Assembly (NCBI GenBank): GCA_022823865.1
Contig: JAJEHF010000145.1
Span: 1 to 64,000, forward strand
Direction: 5' to 3'
From: Bryobacterales bacterium
GTDB lineage: Bacteria > Acidobacteriota > Terriglobia > Bryobacterales > UBA6623
DNA length: 64,000 nucleotides
Position numbers and translations under genes: made by a program. The notes under the pieces are model-generated. The model did not search any database. It was not told the DNA's origin and worked only from the letters and a program-made list of their open reading frames with translations. This document shows, one piece after another, positions 8,871 through 18,671 of the stretch. Position 1 is the first letter of the stretch, and each line of letters starts with the position of its first letter.

Positions 8871-10691
8871 ATGGGACACACGCTTCGAGCCCGCTGCCCG
8901 CTGTCGCCGCCCTGGCGTGAAATCGGCCGTGCGACAGGTCGCGCCCCGAGAGTCAAGCTAGAACTCGATCCGCCTGCCGCATGCTCCGAGTTCTCGGTCG
9001 GGGTTCGACAGCGACGGCAGTTTCGATCGGACTTCAAGCGTCTGCGGAGATGCGCCGCGACTGTTACGTTTGGCGCGGCACTTGCATTTGCCCAGCCGGC
9101 GGATCTCCATTTCGTCGACGCCACGTCCAACTCGGGCCTGCAAGCGTTTGACGGCCTGCAGGGAAGCGTGACCAAGGAGCACATCATCGAGGTCATGGGC
9201 GGCGGCGCCGCGTTCCTCGACTACAACGCCGACGGGTACCTCGACATCTTGCTCGTGCGGGGATCGACGATCGAGCAGTTCGCGCTGGGCGGAGACTTGA
9301 TGTGCGCCTTGTATCGCGGAGACGGTCAGGGTGGGTATCAAGACGTCACCCGCCAAGCGGGGCTCTCGGCTCGCGGCTGGGGACAGGGGGTTGCGCTTGG
9401 GGACTTTGACAGCGACGGAAGGATCGATTTCTTCCTCACCGGGTATGGGAGCAACGCACTCTACCGGAACCTCGGGGACGGCACGTTCGAGGAAGTCGCC
9501 CGAAGGGCCGGGATTGCGGAGTCGCGATGGAGCCTAGGCGCGTCGTTTTCGGACTTGGACCGTGACGGGGACCTAGACCTCTACGTCAGCAACTACCTGG
9601 CGTATCCGCTGAACCGGCTGCCAAAGCGTGACGCCAACTGCAACTATCGCGGATTCGACGTCTTCTGCGGCCCACGGGGCCTCACGGGCCTGCGCGATTC
9701 ACTGTACCTCAACGACGGGCTGGGGCACTTCGAGGAGGTTGCAGCCGAGCGTTCGATCGATGAGGCCAAGCTGTACGGGCTCGGCGTGCTGGTGGCGGAT
9801 TACGACAACGACTCATGGCCCGACATCTTCGTGGCGAACGACCTGACCGCGAATCTCTTCTACCGGAACAACGGCGACGGCACGTTTGAGGAATTGGCGG
9901 TGCTGGCCGGAACGGCTTTCTCCCAAGACGGCGTAGAAGAGGGCTCGATGGGCGTGGATGTCGCAGACATCGACCACGACGGCTGGCTGGACCTCTACTA
10001 CACGAACTCGTCCTACGAGAGCAATTCCATGCTGGTAAACAACGGGGACGGGAGCTTTACGAACCTAACGTATCCGTCGGGACACGGGGGAAGCACGCAC
10101 TTGTTCGTGGGCTGGGGAGTGGCATTCGGCGACCTGGATAACGATTCCAGGGAAGACCTCTTTGTGGTCAACGGGCACCTGTACCCAGAGGCGGACCGGT
10201 TCGAAATGGGTCTGAAGTACGAACAGCGCTGGCTCGTGTTCATGAACCAAGGGAACCGGCAGTTCTCGGAGCGAGGCGAGGACTTCGGTCTCAGCAAGCG
10301 ATACAAGAGCCGCGGACTCGCCCTCGGAGACTACGACAACGACGGCGACCTTGATGCCGTCGTGAACAATCTGGACGGACCGCCGACCCTGCTGCGCAAC
10401 GAGGGCGGCAACCACAATCCTTGGCTTCTTGTGGATGTTCGCGGTTCTGCTGGCGACCGATCCGCGATCGGGGCGCGCGTGCAGGCAACCTCCGGAGGCA
10501 GGACGCAAGTGCGCGAGGTCCGCTCCTCCGGGAGCTACCTCTCGGCGAGCGACCTGCGGCAACATTTCGGATTCGGCGCGGACGAGAGCCTCGAGCGACT
10601 CACGGTCCGCTGGCCGTCGGGCCGAACGCTTTCGCTGGACGATATCGAGCTGAACCAAGTCCTGGTCATTGAAGAGCCCGAATCCGAATGA
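8871..10691 (+). CDS. CRTAC1-like FG-GAP/VCBS repeat protein with C-terminal ASPIC/UnbV domain
   Basis: Repeated DxDxDG motifs (DYNADGYLDILLV, DLDRDGDLDLYVSNYL, DYDNDGDLDAVVNNLDGPPTLLRN) and VRGSAGDRSAIGARVQATSGGRTQVREVRSSGSYLSASDLRQHFGFG; true start may be downstream. Confidence 0.92.
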   Translation: MGHTLRARCPLSPPWREIGRATGRAPRVKLELDPPAACSEFSVGVRQRRQFRSDFKRLRRCAATVTFGAALAFAQPADLHFVDATSNSGLQAFDGLQGSVTKEHIIEVMGGGAAFLDYNADGYLDILLVRGSTIEQFALGGDLMCALYRGDGQGGYQDVTRQAGLSARGWGQGVALGDFDSDGRIDFFLTGYGSNALYRNLGDGTFEEVARRAGIAESRWSLGASFSDLDRDGDLDLYVSNYLAYPLNRLPKRDANCNYRGFDVFCGPRGLTGLRDSLYLNDGLGHFEEVAAERSIDEAKLYGLGVLVADYDNDSWPDIFVANDLTANLFYRNNGDGTFEELAVLAGTAFSQDGVEEGSMGVDVADIDHDGWLDLYYTNSSYESNSMLVNNGDGSFTNLTYPSGHGGSTHLFVGWGVAFGDLDNDSREDLFVVNGHLYPEADRFEMGLKYEQRWLVFMNQGNRQFSERGEDFGLSKRYKSRGLALGDYDNDGDLDAVVNNLDGPPTLLRNEGGNHNPWLLVDVRGSAGDRSAIGARVQATSGGRTQVREVRSSGSYLSASDLRQHFGFGADESLERLTVRWPSGRTLSLDDIELNQVLVIEEPESE

Positions 10692-10811
10692 GACGCAGGG
10701 CGATTCCACCCTCCCGGCGGAGCATGACGGCGGATGGGAGAACCTCGGAAGTACCGACGGGCAGCCGCTGCGTTCGCAGGCGAAGTCTCCGCAGAAACTA
10801 AGGAACGACAG

Positions 10812-12455
10812 ATGCATTCGGGTCGATTCCTGCTGATCTCTGTGCTGGCGGCACTCTCGGCGATGGCGGTCGATGCCCAGTTTCAGGACGCTTCGGCGGG
10901 GAGCGGCCTGGGCTCGGAGCTCATCTCCGGATCGGAGGAAAAGCCCTACATCCTTGAATCTATGACCGGCGGCGTCGCGTTCGTCGACTACGACGACGAC
11001 GGCTGGATCGACATCTACCTCGTCAATGGCGGGACGCTCGACGCCCCCGGAGGCGGCGCGCCCCGCCCGCATGATCGCTTGTACCGAAACAACCGGGACG
11101 GAACATTCAGCGACGTGACTTCGGGTGCCGGGCTGGGCGATTCGAGCTGGGGCATGGGAGTCGCCGTCGCGGATGTGGACAACAACGGGTACGACGACAT
11201 CTATGTCACCAACTACGGTCCGAACCATCTGTACCTCAATGGCGGCGACGGCACGTTTCGCAACGCCGGCATCGCCGAACTCGAGGGAAACGAGTGGAGC
11301 TCGTCTGCTTCGTTTGGCGACTACGATGCCGACGGCGACGTTGATCTCTATGTCACTAACTATCTCGAGTTCGATCCGCAAGATCTCCCCGAGGACAGCC
11401 AACTGTGCCGCTACCGCGGTATCCGCGTGCAATGCGGGCCGCGCGGCATGATCCCGACCGCCGACCGGTTCTACGAGAATCTGGGCGGCAAACGCTTCCG
11501 GGATGCGACAGCCGAGTCCGGCATCGGGGCGGTGCCGGCCTCCTACGGCCTCGGTGTCATCTGGACCGACTATGACGACGACAGCGACCAAGACATCTAT
11601 GTCGCCAACGACTCGACGGCCAACTACCTATTCCAGAACAACGGCGACGGGACATTCAGTGAGATCGGATTGCTGGCCGGCATAGCGCTGAGCGCTGACG
11701 GGAAGGAACAGGCCGGAATGGGGGTCGACTTCGGTGACTTTGACAATGACAGCCGGATGGACTTGGTCGTGACTAACTTCTCCGACGACTACAACACTCT
11801 CTACCGCAATGTCGGCGACGGGCTGTTTCGCGATGTCTCCCTCCAGGCAGGCGTCGGGGAACCGACGTGGTCGAAGCTGAGCTGGGGGGTCCGGTTTGTC
11901 GACTTCGACCTCGACGGTTTCTTGGACCTCGTGATTTCGGATGGCCACGTGTACCCGGAAGTCGACCGGCACGACATCGGCATCCGCTACCGCCAGCCGA
12001 ACTCGGCCTTCCGAAACCTCGGGGACGGCACGTTCCAAGAGGTCGCCGTACCTCAAGGCCCGACGGGGCCACATTCGAGTCGAGGATTGGCAGCCGGTGA
12101 CTTTGACAGCGACGGACGGATTGACGTGCTGATCGCGAACCTCGATGCGCCGCCCACACTGCTAAGGGGGAGCGTGGCAACCGGGAACTGGCTCATGCTC
12201 GACCTGCGAGGGACGACCTCGAATCGGTCCGCTATCGGGGCACGGGCGACCGTAGTGGCCGGCGACCTGAGGCAGGTGCGAGAAGTCAGGAGCGGCGGCA
12301 GCTACCAGTCGCACAGCGATCGACGCCTGCATTTCGGGCTCGGCGAACATCGATCGGCCGATACCGTTACGATCCGCTGGCCGGGCGGCATGGAACAGGT
12401 TCTGAGAGCAGTGCCGGCCAATCAGGTCTTGCGGATCGAGGAACCGGCGCCGTAG
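10812..12455 (+). CDS. Second CRTAC1-like FG-GAP/ASPIC-UnbV protein (tandem paralog)
   Basis: MHSGRFLLISVLAALSAMAVDAQFQDAS signal; FVDYDDDGWIDIYLVNGG; LRGTTSNRSAIGARATVVAGDLRQVREVRSGGSYQSHSDRRLHFGLG. Confidence 0.92.
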   Translation: MHSGRFLLISVLAALSAMAVDAQFQDASAGSGLGSELISGSEEKPYILESMTGGVAFVDYDDDGWIDIYLVNGGTLDAPGGGAPRPHDRLYRNNRDGTFSDVTSGAGLGDSSWGMGVAVADVDNNGYDDIYVTNYGPNHLYLNGGDGTFRNAGIAELEGNEWSSSASFGDYDADGDVDLYVTNYLEFDPQDLPEDSQLCRYRGIRVQCGPRGMIPTADRFYENLGGKRFRDATAESGIGAVPASYGLGVIWTDYDDDSDQDIYVANDSTANYLFQNNGDGTFSEIGLLAGIALSADGKEQAGMGVDFGDFDNDSRMDLVVTNFSDDYNTLYRNVGDGLFRDVSLQAGVGEPTWSKLSWGVRFVDFDLDGFLDLVISDGHVYPEVDRHDIGIRYRQPNSAFRNLGDGTFQEVAVPQGPTGPHSSRGLAAGDFDSDGRIDVLIANLDAPPTLLRGSVATGNWLMLDLRGTTSNRSAIGARATVVAGDLRQVREVRSGGSYQSHSDRRLHFGLGEHRSADTVTIRWPGGMEQVLRAVPANQVLRIEEPAP

Positions 12456-12476
12456 GGCCGCAAATCGCCTGCCGCG

Positions 12477-14033
12477 CTACGGGTCCGAGCGGTTGATGTC
12501 CTCGGCGACGCTTTTCACGTCCTGCTGGACCTTGCGGAGTCGCCGCCGGCTGAGTTCCTGATAGGTCTGGAACTCCCTGCGGGCATCTTCTAGACGGCCT
12601 AGGCCGCGGTAAGCATTGCCCAACAGGTAATGCACGCGGTCGTTGGCTGGGTTGAATTGGGCGTACGCTTCGAGTTCCGCGGCCGCCGCCGCATGCTGTT
12701 GGCCTTCGAGGTAGGCCCGGCCCAAGTCGAAGCGCGCCTCGGCTAGGTCCGGCGCAGCTGCAAGCGCTTGGAGCAGGTGAGGAATCGCATCTGCCGGCCG
12801 GCCGCGGTCAACGAGGATGTTGCCAAGCCGGTACCGGGCCCGCGCGTGGTGCGGGTTTCGATCCAGTTCCTCCTCGAGCCACTTTTGCGCGTCTGCAAAG
12901 TTGCCCATCTTCCAATAGGACGTTGCTATGGCATAGCGCAGCCCGGGGACTTCAGGTGCCTTTCCGAGCGCCCGCCGATAGGCTGCAACAGCGCTTTCGT
13001 ATTCGGTTCTCTCCTCGTGGAGTTCTCCGGCGAGTTGGTCGACCCTGTAGGACTCCGGAGCCACCTCCGTCAGGCTGTCCACGGTCTCTGCCGCGAGGCT
13101 TTGATAGGCCCGGCCAAGCCAATACGTCGCTTCCGCATCCTGGGGTTGCGAAGCAAGCAAGCCCTTCGCTTCAGTTGCTGCGTCTTGGAAGCGGCCCGCT
13201 GCGAAGCTTGACCGAATCCCAGCAAACGCGTCTTGCGACTGCACGGGTTGGGAGTCGGGGCTGGCCGAGGCTGGTTCAATCCGGTCTAGAATCCCCGCCA
13301 GATCGGGCCGGAGATCGAGAGCTCTTCGGTATTCTGCCTTTGCCCTAGGAAGGTCGTTTTCCGACGCGAAGCGCTCCGCCTGCAGCATGTACACGAACGG
13401 AGAATCCGGGTCCCTCTCACCAATTGACCGAAAGAGCTGCGCGGCGCGGCCATCGTAGGCTCGCGCAAGATGGAACAGCGCCTCGACATCCTCAGCGTCC
13501 GATGCAACTACACTCAGCAAGTGATCAACCGCCTCTTCGTAATTCCCTAGCGCAGAGTGGCTCAGTCCTAGCCAGCGGCTGGTCTCCGCTATTTCGGGGT
13601 TCAGCGCCAGGCTCCTCCGGAGCGCTGATAGCGCGACTGCGAACTGGTGCGTCTGGTAGTAGTCCATCCCGAGGAACAGGTACGCACCCCAGAGCTGATC
13701 GTCTAGCCGAACAGCTCGCTCTAGATGCTTGATCGCTTCCGAGTAATGCTGGGCGAGGTGGTAAGTGACGCCGAGGCTCTGGTGGACGAGTGCCCATTCG
13801 GGCCGCAATTCGAGGATCGCTTCGTACTGCTCGGCAGCAGCTAGATAGTCCTGAACAGACTCCGCCCGCTTGGCTTCCTCAAGGTAGGACGCAACCCGTG
13901 CTTCGATCGACTCCTGGCCTTGGACGGGCAAGGCGAGTCCAAGCAGAATGAGGCTGGTTGATGCCAACCGCTTGGGCCAGATGCCGTTGGTGGGCCACGA
14001 AACTGCTCCTGCGTGCATAGCTAGCCCGAACAA
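12477..14033 (-). CDS. Tetratricopeptide repeat protein, exported
   Basis: TPRs such as ALVHQSLGVTYHLAQHYSEAIKHLERAVRLDD; signal-like LILLGLALPVQGQ. Confidence 0.88.
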   Translation of the reverse strand: MFGLAMHAGAVSWPTNGIWPKRLASTSLILLGLALPVQGQESIEARVASYLEEAKRAESVQDYLAAAEQYEAILELRPEWALVHQSLGVTYHLAQHYSEAIKHLERAVRLDDQLWGAYLFLGMDYYQTHQFAVALSALRRSLALNPEIAETSRWLGLSHSALGNYEEAVDHLLSVVASDAEDVEALFHLARAYDGRAAQLFRSIGERDPDSPFVYMLQAERFASENDLPRAKAEYRRALDLRPDLAGILDRIEPASASPDSQPVQSQDAFAGIRSSFAAGRFQDAATEAKGLLASQPQDAEATYWLGRAYQSLAAETVDSLTEVAPESYRVDQLAGELHEERTEYESAVAAYRRALGKAPEVPGLRYAIATSYWKMGNFADAQKWLEEELDRNPHHARARYRLGNILVDRGRPADAIPHLLQALAAAPDLAEARFDLGRAYLEGQQHAAAAAELEAYAQFNPANDRVHYLLGNAYRGLGRLEDARREFQTYQELSRRRLRKVQQDVKSVAEDINRSDP

Positions 14034-14110
14034 GGATTATGTTACTGTGAGGCGGGCTGGAGAGCACGCCCCAATGCTGCACGGGGACCGATCATCCGGC
14101 TTGGTCGTCA

Positions 14111-15985
14111 TTGCGGCACGCAGCGCTCGCTCCCCCTATCGCCGGAATCACTGCTAGAAGGCCTTCCGGACACGACATGCTGGGGCGATTGCTGGAATCC
14201 GTTGCGCACCCTCCCAAGATCCGCCACGCGGCGAGCCCGGTGCGAAGTCCAACCGGAACCACCCGGGGGAACGAGAGCCCCCGTCGCACGCGTCCCGGCG
14301 TGCGCGCCATCCGACGGCCCGGCTACGGCGCGACCGCGCGAGCGGCCCTGGCCGGGATGCTTGCGATTGTATTGCCCGCGATCCTGGCCCAAGATCCCGG
14401 AGCCGCGCTCAACCAGCACCTCCAGCAGGCGCAGGTGTACTTGGACGCCGAACAGTACGACCTTGTAGTCAGCGAGTTGGAACAGGCGATTGGAATCCAC
14501 CCAAACATTCCGGGAGCCTATTACCAGCTTGGCTTGGCCCATTGGCACCTCCAGAACATGGAGCAGGCCAAGCAGGCGTTCGTCAAGGAGTTGAAGTTCG
14601 AGCCCCCCGATGCCTTCTCGCTCTACTACTTGGGGCGGATCAGCCTGACCGAGGGCAACTCCAACGAAGCAGTCGGGTACTTCGAGCGCGTGGTTGCGAT
14701 CGGAACGGTCTTGGACGTCCGCAGCCGGCTGGGAAGTGGGTACCTAAGGGTTGGGCGGTTTGCGGATGCGGTCGACCTGCTGGAAGAGACCGTCAGGAGA
14801 TGGCCCGAACAGGGCGAGAACCACTATCTGCTTGGGCAGGCATACCAGCGCCTGGGCCGCACCGCAGACGCCCGGTACGAATTCGAACTAGCCCAGAGAT
14901 GGAAGAACAAGCGACAGGACGAGATCCGGAGTCTCGTCGACCTGCGGATGCTGTTACAGAACAAGCAGCTGCCGGAAGCGGCCTTGAGGGCGGAGGCGCT
15001 GGCCAAGTCTGGCGATCCGGATGTCATGCTCAGCGCCGCCATCGCTCTTGGGAGCAACGGACTGCACGGCAAGGCCCTTCCCATTCTGAGGGACGTGGTG
15101 GAGATCCGGCCTCGATACTCCGAAGCGTACTACAACATGGCCCTCGCCTATGTCTCCATGGACCAGCCCGCGGATGCAGTCCCGAACCTCGAGCAGGCGG
15201 TAGAACTCCGCCCGGAGTTCTATGAGGCCCGGGCATTGCTGGGCAATCTCTTGGCTCAGGCTGGCAAGTTCGAAGAGGCGATCCCGCACTTGCGCATGGC
15301 CCTGACAATTCGCCCGGAGAGTGTCAAGCTGCACGCTTTTCTTGGGTTGCAATACCTTCAGGGCCGATACTACGACGAGGCGGTCAAGAGCTTTCGGAAG
15401 GCCGTCGACCTTGATCCTGCGAATGCGGACCTACGATTCCTGCTTGTCGACGCGCACCACAAGAAACATGACTTTGAGAGGGCTCTGGCGGAAGCAGAGG
15501 CGACGCTCGCCAATTTCCCAGAGCTGTCCAACAGTCACTACCAAGTTGCGTGGCAACTGGAGAACATGGGGCGGTTCGAAGAGGCGAAGGGACATTTGGA
15601 GCGAGCGGTGGCGATCGATTCCGGATTCGCAGAGGCACACCGATTGCTTGGCGAGGTGGTCTTGAGGCTCGGCGATGCGGAGGGCAGCCTTGAGCACTTC
15701 CGCCGAGCTCTCGCGCAGGATGCGGGCTCGGCCGAGGCCCATGCCGGGCTCGGCAAAGCACTGATCCAGCTGAGGAGATACGAAGAGACCATTCCGGCGA
15801 TGGAACGAGCCATCAAGACGAGCCCCAAGTTGGCTTCGCTGCATCTGTATCTGTCGCAGGCCTACCGGGCCACCGGACGCATGGAGGATGCCAAGCGCGA
15901 AGCGGGAGTTTTCACCAAGTTAAATCAGGATCGGGCTCGGCGCAGTGACCGGGAGGTCGAGCGCGAATATGTTCCCAGCCGATAG
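14111..15985 (+). CDS. Tetratricopeptide repeat protein, exported
   Basis: Many TPRs (PGAYYQLGLAHWHLQNMEQAKQAFVKELKFEP); hydrophobic ALAGMLAIVLPAILAQ; true start probably downstream of 14111. Confidence 0.87.
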   Translation: MRHAALAPPIAGITARRPSGHDMLGRLLESVAHPPKIRHAASPVRSPTGTTRGNESPRRTRPGVRAIRRPGYGATARAALAGMLAIVLPAILAQDPGAALNQHLQQAQVYLDAEQYDLVVSELEQAIGIHPNIPGAYYQLGLAHWHLQNMEQAKQAFVKELKFEPPDAFSLYYLGRISLTEGNSNEAVGYFERVVAIGTVLDVRSRLGSGYLRVGRFADAVDLLEETVRRWPEQGENHYLLGQAYQRLGRTADARYEFELAQRWKNKRQDEIRSLVDLRMLLQNKQLPEAALRAEALAKSGDPDVMLSAAIALGSNGLHGKALPILRDVVEIRPRYSEAYYNMALAYVSMDQPADAVPNLEQAVELRPEFYEARALLGNLLAQAGKFEEAIPHLRMALTIRPESVKLHAFLGLQYLQGRYYDEAVKSFRKAVDLDPANADLRFLLVDAHHKKHDFERALAEAEATLANFPELSNSHYQVAWQLENMGRFEEAKGHLERAVAIDSGFAEAHRLLGEVVLRLGDAEGSLEHFRRALAQDAGSAEAHAGLGKALIQLRRYEETIPAMERAIKTSPKLASLHLYLSQAYRATGRMEDAKREAGVFTKLNQDRARRSDREVEREYVPSR

Positions 15986-16208
15986 GGGAGTTCGTCCACA
16001 GCGCTGACAGGAGTATGCGCCGCCGGCAGGCACGCTCCACGCGGGAAGGGCTGCATAGGCCGGAGAACGACCCGATGGGGTGTTTGGACGCCGGTTGCGG
16101 ACAATGCCCCGGTCGTCGGCCGATTCCAGCAATTTAGGGAGGGTATGTTCTGCTTGGGGAATTGTGTCGCTGAATATTCCCTGCTAACCCACTGAAGAGG
16201 GCCTGGCG

Positions 16209-18671
16209 CTAGTGTCGGGTCGCGAATGATTCGCTCGAGACCACGCGTGCGATCAATTCCCGAAACCCGTAGCCGTCCTCGGGCTCGTCCGCGACGATTC
16301 GCTGGACCGTCCGCCGGTCGCGCGCGGTCAGTTCCCTGCCCGTGCCGTACTCGATCAACAGGCCAGTCAGGGTCCTCGTGAAGTCTTCCGGACTGGCCAT
16401 GATGTAGTCCTTCAGGTCCTGCGCGCCCGTCAGCTTTGTGCCGTCCGGCATCGTGCTCACCGTCTGCACGGGCGTTTGCGGGGCTGCCGAGTCCTCCTCT
16501 CGGTAGTACGACGTTCGCCAGCCGCCAGCTGCATCGTAATTTTCCAGCGCCAAGCCGATGGGGTCGATTGCGGAGTGGCATATCGCACATGACTCGATCT
16601 GCTGATGCGCCGCCAAGACTTCCCGCACGCTCTTGGCTTGCGAGATGTCTGCCACCAGTGCCGGAACATCACTCGGCGGCGGTGGGGGCGGTCGGCCAAG
16701 CAGGTTCTCCAAGACCCACACGCCGCGCAGGATCGGTGATGACTGCACGCCATCCCCGGTCGCGGTGAACACTCCCGAGAGGCCCAATACGCCGCCGCGT
16801 GTCTTGACGTGGGCCGGCACATCCGGTCCGAGGGAGGCAAATTCCAACCGCTCGGGCTCCGGCCACAGCAGGCTCTGCCTCTGATCTGCCTCCAGCCGCC
16901 TCAAGTCCACCTCATTGCCCGGCATGCCCCAAGCGATCCTCATCGGCTCATTCGCATACGTGAAATCGGAATCGATGAACGTCCGGATCGAGCGGTTGTG
17001 CTGCAGGATCTCGTCGAAGAACATCTCGGTCCCGCGCACCATGCCGTGGCGGATCAGCTCACTCCAGACATGCCGCACGTCGCATACCATGACGGCGGAC
17101 GCCTTGCGGTTGCCCAGCCACTGGCCGGTGAAGTGCTTGACGAATCGCTGGGCCTTGGCATCGCGGACCATGCGAACGATCTCGGCGTCCAAGACATCCG
17201 CATGCTTGAGCCGGCCGGTGGCCGCGAGCTCCAGCAAGCGCGCATCCGGCATGCTGCTCCACAGGAAATACGACAGCCTGCTAGCGAGGCCGTAGTCGTC
17301 CAGTGCGCCTGAACCTGACTCGCGGTACAGGAACTGGGGCGAGAGCAGGATCTTGCGGACACCGTAATGGATGCCATACGCCGGATCGGCAGCTTCCTGC
17401 GCGTGGCTCAGTGCGCTCGAAATCAGGTCTTCGCGCTCGCCTGTCGTCAAAGGGCGGCGAAAAGCACGCTCCGCCAGCGGGAGCAGGATCGCCTCGGCGG
17501 CGGCGCGGCCGTCGGGCGGCGTTCGGCCTCCTAGGAATCGCACCTGCCTCGGCAGCGGCCCGATCGGTCCGCTGATCTCGATGCTCTCGAAACGGATCGT
17601 GGGCTCGGGAGATTCGTAAGACTCCTCGAGGTAGGTCGCGAGAAGCCTGCGCAGGTCTAAGGTGTTGCCGGACGTGCGGATCAGCGCCGGGGGGTACTGC
17701 TTGCGCAGCCGGTTCTCGCAGTAGAACTGAAAGTTCTCGCCCCTCTCCAAGTGCACTTCGGTTTCCAAGATCTCCGGCTCGCGATTGCGGACGATCAGTT
17801 CGCCCACACGCGGCAGATCGACGCGCAGGGCCCGCTTGGGCAGGAGGTAGTCAGCGGGATTGAGGGCATAGAAGCCCAACCGCAAGGGCTTGCCATCTGC
17901 TCCGGCCTCAGCCTCGGCGCTGGCCTTGACGCGCACGCGGTACACGCCCGACGCCTGCGCGATGAACGCCCGGTCCCACAGCGCCCCGGACCATCCCGCG
18001 ATGTTGACCCCGGTGAAGTAAAGACCTGTCTCATCGCCGTCCCGGAGAAAGAACTTGGTCCGCGACGGGTCCTGGCCGATGCTGGCCCGGACAGATGCAA
18101 CCTTGGCCACAGGCATGCCGGGCAGCGGCACCATGCGATCGGCGATATCAATCGCGACCTGATGGTATGCATCCAAGTGGCCGGGCGTAAGGTGCATGCC
18201 TTCAGCCAGCGTGTCGAAGTGTTGGCCCGGCGGATCGTCCGGATACGTCACGGGCAACCTGATCTCGCGAATTCCGAAAAGGTCCCGCAGGGTGTTCAGG
18301 TACTCGATGCGATTCATGCGCCGCACCAAGCCGTCGGAGGGCTCGGGTTGGCCGGATGCCAGCAGAACCTGCACTTCGGACAAGAACCGCTCTCTCAAGT
18401 CCGCGGCTGGCTGCGGAGCCTGCGGGGGCGGCATGAGCCTGGCGTTTACAAGGGCGCCGGCTCGCGCCCACTGCTCGCGTGACTTTTCGTCCTGGAACTC
18501 GTGCGCCGAGGGATCGGCACGAAACCCACCGTTGGGGTTGTCGCCACCGTGACACGCCTGGCAATACGTTGCGGTGAATTCGCCGCGGAACGCTTCAGGC
18601 GCGTCTGCGCCGATCGCAGGAGCGAGCGCGACAAGTGAGGCCGCAAGGCCGATCCGCACGGCGGTCATCAT
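16209..18671 (-). CDS. DUF1587/DUF1592/DUF1588/DUF1585 (planctomycete-type cytochrome-like) protein
   Basis: CQACHGGDNPNGGF heme-type motif; FRRPLTTGEREDL; SPILRGVWVLENLLGRPPPPPP; CAICHSAIDPIGLALENYDAAGGWR. Confidence 0.92.
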   Translation of the reverse strand: MMTAVRIGLAASLVALAPAIGADAPEAFRGEFTATYCQACHGGDNPNGGFRADPSAHEFQDEKSREQWARAGALVNARLMPPPQAPQPAADLRERFLSEVQVLLASGQPEPSDGLVRRMNRIEYLNTLRDLFGIREIRLPVTYPDDPPGQHFDTLAEGMHLTPGHLDAYHQVAIDIADRMVPLPGMPVAKVASVRASIGQDPSRTKFFLRDGDETGLYFTGVNIAGWSGALWDRAFIAQASGVYRVRVKASAEAEAGADGKPLRLGFYALNPADYLLPKRALRVDLPRVGELIVRNREPEILETEVHLERGENFQFYCENRLRKQYPPALIRTSGNTLDLRRLLATYLEESYESPEPTIRFESIEISGPIGPLPRQVRFLGGRTPPDGRAAAEAILLPLAERAFRRPLTTGEREDLISSALSHAQEAADPAYGIHYGVRKILLSPQFLYRESGSGALDDYGLASRLSYFLWSSMPDARLLELAATGRLKHADVLDAEIVRMVRDAKAQRFVKHFTGQWLGNRKASAVMVCDVRHVWSELIRHGMVRGTEMFFDEILQHNRSIRTFIDSDFTYANEPMRIAWGMPGNEVDLRRLEADQRQSLLWPEPERLEFASLGPDVPAHVKTRGGVLGLSGVFTATGDGVQSSPILRGVWVLENLLGRPPPPPPSDVPALVADISQAKSVREVLAAHQQIESCAICHSAIDPIGLALENYDAAGGWRTSYYREEDSAAPQTPVQTVSTMPDGTKLTGAQDLKDYIMASPEDFTRTLTGLLIEYGTGRELTARDRRTVQRIVADEPEDGYGFRELIARVVSSESFATRH

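Noticed and set aside
10065-11591. 508-aa minus-strand ORF rich in VVVVV/DVDV
   Set aside because: Antisense to both CRTAC1 genes; its low-complexity sequence mirrors the DxDxDG repeats on the plus strand
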